A stretch of 64,000 nt of DNA from Agelaius tricolor. Taxonomy: Eukaryota > Chordata > Aves > Passeriformes > Icteridae. The notes below the pieces were generated by a model. It was not told the DNA's origin. It searched no databases and was given only the letters and a program-made list of their open reading frames with translations. The number at the start of each line of letters is the position of its first letter. The stretch's first letter is position 1. The DNA is taken from positions 54,379,381 through 54,443,380 of the forward strand of contig JALJCS010000001.1 in assembly GCA_023055355.1 (NCBI GenBank), read 5' to 3'. Positions 24,633 through 35,570 of this stretch are shown one piece after another. The position numbers and the translations under genes were made by a program.

Positions 24633-24993
24633 TAATTTCCAGCTCAGCAAGTGTCTTTTCTATTGTTTGCTGGACTTAAGCCAAGCTCAAAAAAAACCCC
24701 AACAATGGTGGGTTTAGGATAAAGAGTCCACTCATCCTCCACTGGTAGAAAAAGTCCAGTGGGATCAAATTGTGGGAGAAAAAGGAATAATATCCTTGGA
24801 AATTCAAATATAAGCCTGATGAGTTCTTTGAGACATGACTAAACTGCATTTCTAAAGAGACTTTTACAGACTTATAGTTTTACTGTAAGTGACATATGTT
24901 CTCTATTAAATGTAACAAAATAAGCTTTAATCTCTGTGATAGTAAAATGTTGTAATATGTGAGACTGTAATCTTCTGTAAGAATCTTTTTGCT

Positions 24994-25033
24994 ATTATAC
25001 ACATTTTGAAGGTATTATACACTTTTTGAAGTA
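24994..25033. repeat. Tandem duplication, 20-bp unit, two copies
   Basis: Two adjacent 20-base units begin ATTATACAC and share the TTTTGAAG segment. They differ at only a few positions. A small slippage-type duplication. Confidence 0.75.
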
Positions 25034-25249
25034 CTCATACTTGCCTTCCCCCTCTTGACTACACAGTATGTACATTTTGCCTAATTTTAAAAGTATTCCT
25101 GTTTGCATATGGTATTCCCAAGGAAGATTAATAGATTCCTACAAAATACATAATTCAGCTCTCTCTTGCCATTCTGCAAATATTACCAATTATGCTACAG
25201 TACACAATTTCTGAATATCTTAAAACTAATATTTCATATTTTCCAGTTA

Positions 25250-25302
25250 AAAAAAACCAAACAAAACAAAACCAAAAACTAAAACAAACAAACAAAAATA
25301 CC
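25250..25302. repeat. A/C-rich low-complexity tract
   Basis: CAAA and CCAAA words dominate the plus strand, like the tract at 1605-1701. The Phe/Val/Leu-rich minus-strand frame here is an artefact. Confidence 0.7.
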
Positions 25303-28279
25303 ACAATCCAAACCAGTTTTGTGGCACTCCATAAAATTGTCTGGAAATTTTTAAGTTTGTGCAGCCTCTTATCAAATTTAAAGTAAGTACGTGAGGAAGG
25401 ATTTTCAGAACAGTTCCTATTTCTGTAAATACCATTTTATTAATTAATACTTCACAATGATATAGAAGCAAGAAAACCTAGGCTCACATTAAATTCTTAT
25501 GCTGGTTTTCTACAGATGAAGAAATTGAGATACCAATTTTCAAGTGAAATGCTCTTCAAAGGAAAAAATTAGTGGCAGCACTTAGAACTCAGTGCTTAAG
25601 AGCAGAAAGCCTTCATCCTGGGTTCCATAAAAATGGCAACTGCTGTCCAAGCCCCAGAGATGCTGTTCACCCTCTTCCATCGATGAAAAGATCCCAGTTC
25701 CCTCCTGGGATGCACTGTGGAGCCCGTTTATCTGCCCAGTGCTCGGGAGCAGCGGGATGGTGGCCGCTGCCAGGCGAGTGGCTGCAGGACCCTCCCCGAG
25801 TCCCGCAGTGCAGAGGAGCCGTGTGTGACACACACAGGGGACAGAGAGCCATGCCCACCTGTCATCCTGCCTTTTCCAGTACATTCCTTTATCAATAAAT
25901 CCAACTTGGTTCCTGGGCAATCTCCTACCTTCTGTTCTAGTTTACTGTGGAACCTGTCACGACCGCAAGTGTCCGGGACTTTGGTTTTACATCTCATCTG
26001 ATCAACAGGGCCAGCAAAAGGTATACTGTCCCCTGATACACTGCAGGGGCATTGATTCTGCATGGGTTTAGAGAGAACAGTGTCACCTACTGAATCACAA
26101 ATACCACTTGCTAGAGCAGTTTTTCTTCTATGTGTCACATCTAATCAGCATAGCACAATTCTCACAGCTGCTAGGAAGGCTGATAACATTTTCTTTCAAG
26201 GAACTAAAATTTAATTTTATTCAAGCAAGATACTAGCATTGCTGGAAAGAAAGGCTTTTACTGAGATTTGGAAGAGCATTAACAAAATGTTATAGGGCCA
26301 TATGGCCTTCAGTAATCTGGCCAAGCTAAAGACCATTTAGGGGTAGCTCAAGATGTGGAGGGAGTTTCATCACAATGGGAAGATCTCTTTGTGAGAGTGC
26401 AGAGCTGATGAATGCAGAGATGGGTGACACACACGCTGTGGCATATCCATGCTGCTCACCAGATCATTTCTTTATTTTTCAAATATCCAGGATTTTTTTT
26501 TAGATTGAATTTGCTATTCAAAACAACTTAACATGAATGTTCTTTTAGTATTAGCAATAACTTTGCACAGCCTCCGTGCAGCGTGGAACACTGAATCCAT
26601 GTGGCTAAAAAACTGGTTATGCAAGCAAGGCATATGCTTGAGAGGATGAAGAAAAATTGGCAAGATACAGCTTGCCAAGGCATGCCACACATTAGTCTAC
26701 TTTAAAACTGTTAGGAAATTTCAGCATTTGCAGTTCAGTTTTTTCTACAGATATACAAAATAGGAAGCATCTTCCTTCAAGAATCATCATGAGATGCCCT
26801 CCCCTCCCCATTTCTCTCCTATTTTGATCACATCTTCTCTTTGGAATTAGTGGCCAGCTTTCTCAGATGGTGTTAACTCTCAGCTAAGGAACACTATGTC
26901 GTGTATTATTTAAAATTAGGTATTAAACAGAAGCAAACATTTCTTTGTAGAGCAATTACTGCACATTTGTGCAGCATGTGGCATTGTTCTTGGAAATGGC
27001 TTAAGCCATTGAACAAACACATAAGAGAAAGCTTGCACACATGCCATGTTATTTTAAAGAGACACTTTACCATAAATTGTCTTTGTTTTTTTCTGAACTT
27101 GTGTTCTGAATTTTTTTCTGTTGTAATTTTGTATTGGAAGAGTCCAGGGCAGAATGGATGGCACTAGAAGTTTTAAAGAATCAATATCATCTACAGTGTG
27201 TCTTCAGTGTGTCTCTTACAATGACTAGAGAAAATATGTTGTGTGCTTATAGCACAAAAACACCCCCTAAAAATATTAGAAAAATGTCATTTCCTTATTT
27301 ACAAGTAGTACAGAATGTAAATATTAGGCACTGACCCAATCTGTTAATGTTTAACATGGCCTGGTGAAGTATAAAAACTTCTCCAGAAAAAGGAGCTAGA
27401 AAAAAACCAGAAAAGGAATAAAGGGGTGTAGGACTTGTCTGAAAAATACACAGGCATTATAGTAAGTGAAAAGATGAAACATGATATTAAATCCCTGAAT
27501 ATCAATATTTACATTCCTGCCTTTCTTATAACAATAAAATTTCCAGGAACTTTTTTGAAAAATTGTAGCTTTTCATACATTGAAAATATTAAAATTACTC
27601 TCAAATAATGGACTGTTAAAAATCCTGTTCAATATATCTAGACTGTCTTCTTCCTCCACGAGGTTATTAGCTTGCTGCAAACCTCCACCAATGCAGTTGG
27701 CATAATTACTGAGCAGTGTTATTTTTAAGCTTCTGCTTTCAAAGTGACCCTATATATGTAGAATCTTGCACCTGGAACCCTGTGAGCAAAATAAGAAAAA
27801 CAAAACAAGCCCACGGTATTTTTGATTAAAACATTGCATTCAACTAAATTCCTGTCTCCCTAAGTTGCTTCTGTGTGATCTTTTTTAAAAAAAAATTTGA
27901 AGAGGTAAGGTAATTTCATTAACAGTAATGATCTAGATCTTATTTCTCCTCCCACTCTTCCATTATTATTCTTTTGAATACAGATGCACCAGTTACTATG
28001 AAGCAGTGGCTCTTCCCCAAACTTTCTGAAGTTTCACACAACTGTAACTCCATAAACTTATACTCCATAAAGCAAAGCAAAGCACAGAGTATCTACCATT
28101 AGGATCCCATTATTTTCTCTCCCAGTATTTGTTCACAGGAGACAAAACTGATCCCATTTAACGTTTTGGGGGGCTGCAAAGCTATTATCCTTGCTAAACA
28201 TTCAGCAAACATGTAATTTACTTGGCAGTATTAGACAGAGTTCAAGCTCTTGCTTGGCATGCAGTTAGCATCCCCAGCC
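25303..28279. other. Non-coding stretch with GC-richer patch at 25700-25990
   Basis: The patch holds several CpGs (for example GACCGCAAG and GTCCGGGAC near 25960) and an AATAAA near 25895. Overlapping frames of about 100-136 codons occur on both strands. It could be an old retroelement fragment, but no terminal repeat pair or protein motif is visible, so no family is assigned. The remainder is AT-rich with nothing recognised. Confidence 0.45.
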
Positions 28280-28460
28280 CATGACATTTCCATGCAAAGC
28301 AGGCTTCCTGAGAAGTAAACTAATGCTAATCAATAGATCTGACTCAGTGAAAAGCCTCAGACTGATAAAAGAAGGCATCAAACATGAAGACAGATCATTA
28401 TCTCGTCTAGCAGCTGTCTGTCATTTCCAGTGAGGTGCAAAACTTTTTCTGAAAACATCA
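28280..28460. promoter_or_regulatory. Candidate enhancer-like segment (AP-1, GATA, E-box)
   Basis: A perfect AP-1 site TGACTCA is at 28340-28346, a GATAA word at 28364-28368, a reverse GATA core TTATCT at 28398-28403 and a CAGCTG E-box at 28411-28416. All lie within about 80 bases. AP-1, GATA and bHLH sites in such a cluster are typical of vertebrate enhancers. The matches are exact; activity is inference. Confidence 0.33.
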
Positions 28461-29559
28461 CTTCAACTCAGTTCAAACTGAAACACCATTTCAAACACAA
28501 GCTCAGTGGGTTTAGTGCCAGTGTTGTACTGAAATTGGTCAGATCTCATTTTGCCTCTGCCAGAAACCATTGTTATTAGCATCGCTCAAGATACATCCAC
28601 AAAGGCTGTTTAAGTCTCCACAGAGAGACATTTGGATACCCCCTTTTAAGTCAGGTACTTTAAAGGTTAAAATAATATTTTTTTAAAATCTGTAAGAAGA
28701 CAAAGACTTTCTTCCTCTAAATATAAAAGGCTGTAAAAAGTAGTCAAAACTGATGAAGTTTTCTGCCTTTGCCCTATATAACAGGTGTTAACAGAGACAG
28801 CAGTTAACCCTTAAGCCCACATTCATTCCTGACAGAAGTATTTACTTCGGTGAATTTTCTGCAGCACAGATTAATTCAGCTATCACTGTGAGTAATAGCC
28901 TATCAGTGGAATATTTAAGATATTTAAAATTTTTATTAAGAATTGAAAGGAGCTATATTAACATTTGGAAGGAAAGGAAAAAAGCTTTCATTACATTCTG
29001 CCTCTTTTACAGAAGATTTCTTTATGTGCCAAAGTCATACTGAAAGCTGGTATCAAGTGAGACTCATAGCTAGCTTTAAAAACAGTACCAATAAGTCTAA
29101 TAATCATGTTGAACACTCAGCTTTGCCATCTTCAGAAAGTCTTTTGGTAACCTTGTTTGTTGTAACTTAAGCCTCTATGTCAGTTTACAAGCACCTTCAC
29201 AGAAACAGCCAACCAAAACTGAAGTTTTGCAATAGAAAAATGATGCGCAGTTCTCATGAGGGAGAATTTCATGTACATGTGCTTCAGATTGCAGTCATTT
29301 AAATGAAGCCTTCCCTCTCAAAAGAAAACATATACAAACCTCAACATGTGTCATGATTTTTAGAATATGAGCACTGGAGGTCATGGATGTTGAAGTATGT
29401 ACTTGTGAAATACAGGCTGTTTTTGCCAATGCTCACACAGTAAGGATATTCTACGTTCTTCCAAGGTCAGATATTTTTAACACCCCTACGCACAGAGCCC
29501 TGTCTGTTAAAACATTATAGTAGGTCACAAAAATAGGATCAAAAGTTAAGATGTGAATA
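28461..29559. other. AT-rich non-coding stretch
   Basis: No gene or repeat family is recognised. A TATATAA word near 28778 has no supporting promoter context. Confidence 0.5.
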
Positions 29560-30250
29560 TTGAGGTTGCTGATGTCAACTCAGATGTGGTCTTCTTTTCC
29601 TGACACCTCCCATTTGTTCATGTCCTACCTAGTCCCGCTACCTTTCCCATGTGATCTCTTGGCCTTAATCTCAAGGCAGATCAAGAGGTTTCACTCTCCT
29701 CTCCTCAGCTGTAGAGACAATTTCTGTCTCTACAACTCCCAGCCTCTGCTTTCCTTGCCCATCCATCCCAGGGGACCCAGGCCCTGTGCTCCCCCTGAGC
29801 TCTTTCTTTCTGTCCAGTCTTGGCTGCCTTCCCCTGAAGCCAGCATCCCCTCCAGTGCTGATGCCTTGCTCACTGCTCCAACTTCCAGCTCCAACGCAGC
29901 TCCAACTTCCCCATGGCTCCTCAACAGATCTGGGTTCTCCCTCCTATTTCTGTCCTTTTCCTCAGCCAGTCATCCTCTCTTCTCAGCTCCCCAATGGGCT
30001 TTGCTCTCTTCCTGCTGTTGCTGAGGGCCCTCCTGTGCCACATCCCCAGCTCAGTCTTGTGCCTCAGCCCTGCTTTCAGAGCTGCCTGCTGTCTCCCTTG
30101 CCAGGCACAGCCCGGGCTGCTGCTCAAAGGCTCTTTGAGCCTCTTTAGCTGCACTCCAGGGCTGAGCAGGAGGCGTCACCAGCTCTCATCTGCCAGGGGC
30201 GCTAACAGGGGCACAGCTATGGCAATGGCAAGTGTGGCAGCAGTCAGTTA
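29560..30250. other. Pyrimidine-skewed GC-richer block, origin unknown
   Basis: The plus strand is rich in CTCC, CTTCC, CCAGC and CTGC words, with frames of 112-154 codons in three overlapping registers. Translations are Ser/Pro/Leu-rich without domain-like features. Ends are sharp against AT-rich flanks, which suggests an inserted or duplicated block, but I see no terminal repeats, target-site duplication or known retroelement motif. Confidence 0.4.
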
Positions 30251-31427
30251 GTTTTTAACTTTCTGCTAAAAATAATGGGACTGCAAGGTCTGTTTGAAGA
30301 GAAGAGGTTGTGCTATGGTGGGGGTTTTTTTGGTGTCTAAAAAATATTACTTAAACCCATTTTAAAAAAATAGCTGGTTTTGTGGTATTTTCAATGTTTT
30401 AAAAAACTATCTGTAAGCAAAACTTAAAGCAGGTTTTTACAGTAGTAAATGCCAGACACCCTGAATATTAGTGCTATCACGCCTGCCCATAATAATTTCC
30501 AAATCAAATTTAGATTCTCTTATATATCTTTACCTAAACAGATTTCCATAACCACCAACCAGTAACTCTTCTTTTAATTTAGGAGTGCTGTGTTAGATGA
30601 ATTTGTTCCCAGACTCTGACTATGAGGCTAGCATCCCAAGAGACACTCCCACCTCTTCCTGGGGATAAACAAGCCAGCCCTGGGAACATGAAACAAACAG
30701 CAAGAAACACTATTTGACTTTTATAAATTTTAATAAAGTAAAACACAGGATTGAAAGCTTGAGATCTTTTTTTATTTACTATTACCCTGCAGTGAAAATA
30801 GAGGGGAAAGGAGGGGGTGTGTTTTTTGCATATACTTTAAATATATAAATGTACGATTTTTGTCATTCAATACCCTTTCTATCTACTTATCCTTTTTCAC
30901 TTACTTTGTTTTTTAAACAGTCTGACATTGGGCAAAAACCTAGTTTTTACTCTTATTTTTTCTTCTTTTTTTTTTTTTTAATCTACAGGAGGAATATATA
31001 CACAGTACGGTTCATAATCCTAGCAGATATTTTTTATGATCATTCTTTGGTTTGTGAATCAGGCAATTAGAAGTCAGTTGTGCCACTGCCGTCGCCATTT
31101 TGATCACCACATGTGAAAAGTAACTGTTTTACTTTAAAACTTATTCTGGAGTCTGCCCTCAGCACTGCACATCTCTTTTTACTACTTCCCTTCTGCCATT
31201 TTTTGGAATGTTATAAACATTAATCTCTATAATATACGTCAGCTAAGTAAGCATTTTTTTACATTCCCAAATACTTAAGTTTACAAAGGACATTTGTAAT
31301 TAAAAGGGCCATTTTAGCTCATTTTATCATTCTAATACTAATACTTCTTTCTAATGTATTGTTGTGTTACACAAATGTGTATGTAATGTATGTATTGCTG
31401 GATGGGAAAGGACAAAGAGGAACATAT
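30251..31427. other. AT-rich non-coding stretch
   Basis: Includes a 14-base T run at 30966-30979. Nothing else is recognised. Confidence 0.5.
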
Positions 31428-31473
31428 AAGTATCTTGGAGACAGTAAAATAAGTATCTTGGAGACAGTAAAAT
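31428..31473. repeat. Exact tandem duplication, 23-bp unit, two copies
   Basis: The unit beginning AAGTATCTTGGAG and ending CAGTAAAAT occurs twice with no mismatch (31428-31450 and 31451-31473). Perfect identity implies a recent duplication. Confidence 0.93.
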
Positions 31474-31974
31474 ACAATTAATAAAAAAATTAGGCATATA
31501 TTGTTGAGAATGGGTTTGTATCTGTTTCTGTAATCTAGGAATTGCTCAGCTGTATTATATATATGGGAAATGAGGGGGGCTGCAGATTACAATCGCTCCT
31601 CTGACCTTCACCTTCCTGGGTTTAACAGTCAGAAAGGAAAACTGTGCAAATATAAATACCATTAATAAGAATGCAACAAATCCCACAGAAGATGTCAAAC
31701 TACTCCAAAGCAGACTAGGCTTCCAGTCACCCATACTGGAATTTGTTTTCTCATGAAATGGGCTATCTCCAGCTATCCTTCACAGGCTCAAAAACCCAGG
31801 GAAGAGTAAAAAAGAGAAAGCTGCCATTCCAACACCAATACCTGAGCTGTGTTTTTCTCTCTTCATTCCCCCAGCTATCACTCCCTATTCACTCCCCATG
31901 GTGGAAGAGAGTCTCAATCTCTTTGAACTTGTCTCCACAGTTTTTGAAAGAGATGAGGGGCAGCAGAAGAAAGA

Positions 31975-32005
31975 AGAGAGGGAAGAAAAGAGAGAAAGAA
32001 AGAGA
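31975..32005. repeat. Polypurine tract
   Basis: A 31-base run of only A and G on the plus strand, in a longer purine-rich zone (31950-32010). Homopurine stretches of this length can form triplex DNA. The surrounding plus-strand frame of 112 codons ends in a Lys/Arg/Glu-rich tail produced by this tract and is not credible as a gene. Confidence 0.7.
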
Positions 32006-35005
32006 CAGAGGACACATCAAGGCGAGTTACGCTTCCACATCATTTATTCCACAAGAAAGCACATGCTTTAATCTACCCTGAGCCATACACAGGCATTGTC
32101 AGGGTTGCATTTTGTCTACAAAGCTAAAGAAGTAGTGAGTGTAAGATTATGCTGCTGTGTCAGTCTAGTTTGACCAGTTTCACAAGTTTGCTAGAAAAGG
32201 AAGTGTGACATTTTCATTTAGAAGAACATGAGTGAAGGTTAAAAACATGGCTGGGCATGTTGGAGTAAATGGGACGGTGTGTCTGAGCAGGAGAGCCTTG
32301 TTTTACAATGAACTGAACGTTTTAACAACCAATGGGGGATTTGCCTGAATTTAAAATCTGAATGCAGAGAAAGATAGTGAGAGACAAAGAAGAAAGAGAT
32401 TTCAAGAGGAAAAGAAAAGCTTTCCATTTCCCTGGTACCCCCAACTCACAGGCAGACTCCCACGGCAGGTATGGATACACCCTGCACTGGGGAGCAGATG
32501 CCCTGTACCAGCCCTGCCCGGCACACGGCTGTGGGTGTAAGCCAGAGCGTGCCCGCATCATGCTAGCTTTTAATCCCACTGCACTATCCCAAAGACAGGA
32601 GTTCCAAAAGGACTTTCAGGGGAGAGAGTGTAGTGAGGGGAAGAGGAATGCACACCGTGATGTTCATGTGTGCTGCTGTTGTAAAGAGCATCAGTTACCA
32701 GTCTGTAAGGTCTGTTTTCATTCACAAAGAGCAAATGCAGAGAGGTCCAGGAACAAGCCCCATTCACACTCACAAACCTGGTAGGGGGTCCAGGAGCAAC
32801 GTCCTGTTGACACTGAAGATGCAAAGAGGGGCCTTGGCACTGGAAGCACATTAAAACCATACCTGCTGACAGCTGGGTTTAAGAGGAATTAAAAAGCCAC
32901 TTTGCAGAGAAACTCTGTATGTGCTACAGGAGCACCCGGTCCAGCCTGCCTGGGAAACATCAGCAATAAGGGCCTGGATTTCTTTCAACTTCCAGAAAGG
33001 GTGATTGCAAAAGAAACATCACCTTCACAGTAAGATGAAATAAGAAAAAATTCTTGTGGATTGAAGGTCAGGCCAAAAAACATGGAGGTGAGTTTATCCA
33101 TCAGCATGTGATGTAACAATATAACTTTAAAATAAGTTAGAAATGTCTGTCTCTTGCACATCATCTTGTCATCTGTTCCTTCAGTCCTGTGTGCTCACAG
33201 ACAAAATGTGATCCCTTGTTCAAAATCTGTCACAAAAAACAGAGGAAGGGTTTCCCATGTTGGGGCTGCCCAGCTCTGGAGAACAGACTTCCTTGCTGGG
33301 ATGTGTCCATACACTGAGATATTGCTGCATATCAAAAGAAGCAACTACTGCTTACAAATAAGGGAATAGTCTGAACGCAGGATTTTAGGTTTTACATCTG
33401 TTTATGGAGCTGCATGGTTAAGAAGGGCTGCACAGAACCATATTGATTGAAAATGCAATCAGGATAAGACAAACAACACATGGTCCAAAACCTACGCTGC
33501 TGCACAACCTTTGAGCTACTGAATCCATGTTCTCTAAAATGTTCTTTAAAGCCTGGATGAAGCTAACCTGTTGTTTCTGGGCATTTATTGTTACACCTCC
33601 AACTCTTAAGGCATAAAATGCTCCTACAGAAAGGCTCTAAGATTCTTTGATCGAACAGCTGTTCAGACTAAGTGAAGAAGATAGGGAATTCCCTTGTGGA
33701 GGGAACAGCTTTGTTAATGTGCTCACTTGTAGTAGAAAAGGAGACAATTTGGAATTGGAAACCATTTTACCATTCCCAAGACAAAGAAAGCATCTGTGGG
33801 ATGTTCTCACAGCTGTATGAAACCAGAAACCTCAAGATCAAAAGGCATCACACCAGTCTTTTACCTCAAAAACCAAGAATCGGAGTAGCCAGGGTCACTA
33901 TCCTGAACTTGAACTTGCAAATTTTGGGGTGCTTAGTTTTTCTAAATGCAGAACACATTTAAATCTGCTACTTCTCTTAATGAAATATCTGGTTTAGGTA
34001 TCTCACACACTTTGTAGTGTATTAAAATTATCTATAGGGCAACAAGCAAGCAAGATATTTTTTACTTGCATGAAGTAACTCTAATGAAATTCTTAAACAG
34101 GGGTAAAATAAAGTTTTGGGGAGACAACATGTAGAGAATGATTTCTGATAACAGTGTGTTGGACCCTGAGTCTGACATTGCATGTGCTCCTTGAAAAACT
34201 TGGTCTCCAGTGATAAAATCAGTGTGCACTTACTCTACAGAATCATTGCAGGGGAAGAGAGAAGATTATATATAAAAATGTATTTATTCATGTTTAATCC
34301 ACATCACTTGCCAAGGTACAATAAATTTTAACAGTTTGGGAATCAGATGCTATTGATAACATAATAACCAAAGACAACAGAAAGAATGTCATAAGTTCTG
34401 AAATACTGAAAGTTGCATTATGAATGGTGTCCAAAACTATTTCTGTACAGATAGCTACACCTAATCTGCAGAAAAATAGGACTGCTGTATTTTACATCCA
34501 TTATTAGTTACTGGCAATTTTTAACATTGATAAAAAAGGTGCCAGTAAAATAAACTGTAAATTAAAAGGATCAGAAGATAAGCATGATGGAAAAGCCAGT
34601 TAAATGAAAGAAAGGTCTATCTGGCATAAGCAGAAATGGGTAAAATCCCCCAATAATTGTTGTGCTTAAGCTGGAAGTCAGAAAAAGTTCCTAAGTAAAG
34701 GCTTGACATTACAGTCAGGGAACTGAATGTGAGAAGGGCCCTGTTTGGAGAAAGAGCACTCAGTGTGCTGTGCACAGAACCAAGTAACAGATCTTGTGGT
34801 GATCTGGGATTACAGCATAAAGGTTCCTCATCGGTCTCACCTGCAGAGCTATTCCATCACCAAGAAGTGTACCTCTGTGTGTTGCTGACCTTCCATGTTT
34901 ATTTCAGAGCGCATATGCAAGCAATAGCAAATGAACTGAGTTTCCTTGGTTTCTTTCTCTTTATTTTTCCCTTTTTGTTAGGGGTGGGATGGGCGGTAGA
35001 AGGGT
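32006..35005. other. Non-coding stretch with scattered splice-like signals
   Basis: A GC-richer patch lies at 32440-32560. A strong acceptor-like site (TTTCTTTCAACTTCCAG, ending near 32994) and a strong plus-strand donor (GGAG then GTGAGT, near 33087) bracket about 93 bases, but all three frames contain stops. It could only be a non-coding exon or chance. Confidence 0.45.
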
Positions 35006-35029
35006 AAGAAGAAAAAAAAGAAAAAAGGG
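35006..35029. repeat. A-rich purine tract
   Basis: Twenty-four bases of A and G only on the plus strand; a simple repeat. Confidence 0.65.
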
Positions 35030-35389
35030 CATAAGGAAAGATGAGCTAGAAGACATTTTAAGCAAATGTAGAAACATAAACCCTGAAATGCAAGTATTAG
35101 TTCCAGTATAGAATATGGTTCCCTGTATGTCTACAAATGTTTTTATTTCAAGGAATATTGAAGTGATACATACAACTGTCTGCCCTTCCTCAAAGGCATG
35201 CTGCAGTCACAAATGGATCCTCTTAAAAAGTTGTGAATGGTGAAAAGATCTGTGTTTCAGCCTTAGGCTAAAAACTGAATCTATTTCTACTGTATCAGTT
35301 TCCCTTTAAATATCAAGAAACACCATAAGTCCTGGGCAACTTTCTTGCAAGACTTGACGTTTCTGCTTCTGTTCATCCATTAACACTAA

Positions 35390-35570
35390 ACACATTTTGT
35401 TAATTATGCAGCAGGATAGGATACGTCTTCCATTCACAAGCTTTTAATTAAAAAACAAATACAGCAATAGGTAGGGTTTTGTAGTCATTTAAGCCTTTAA
35501 GCTCGGTCAAAGCCTGCCCACCAAATGATGCAATTATGTTTTATTTCCCTGCACCTACTTCTTCATCGCA
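35390..35570. promoter_or_regulatory. Weak candidate cis-regulatory segment
   Basis: Contains two TTAATTA words, GTTAATTATGCA, CTCGGTCAAAG (nuclear-receptor-like) and ATGATGCAATTATG. Homeodomain-type words are dense, but the AT-rich background makes some of this expected. Confidence 0.2.

Noticed and set aside
25700..26000. Possible long terminal repeat of an endogenous retrovirus (AATAAA and GC-rich flank)
   Set aside because: No paired terminal repeats, primer-binding site, TG/CA ends or target-site duplication could be seen.
32995..33087. 93-bp segment between a strong acceptor and a strong donor on the plus strand
   Set aside because: All three frames contain stops. It could only be a non-coding exon, and there is no supporting evidence.
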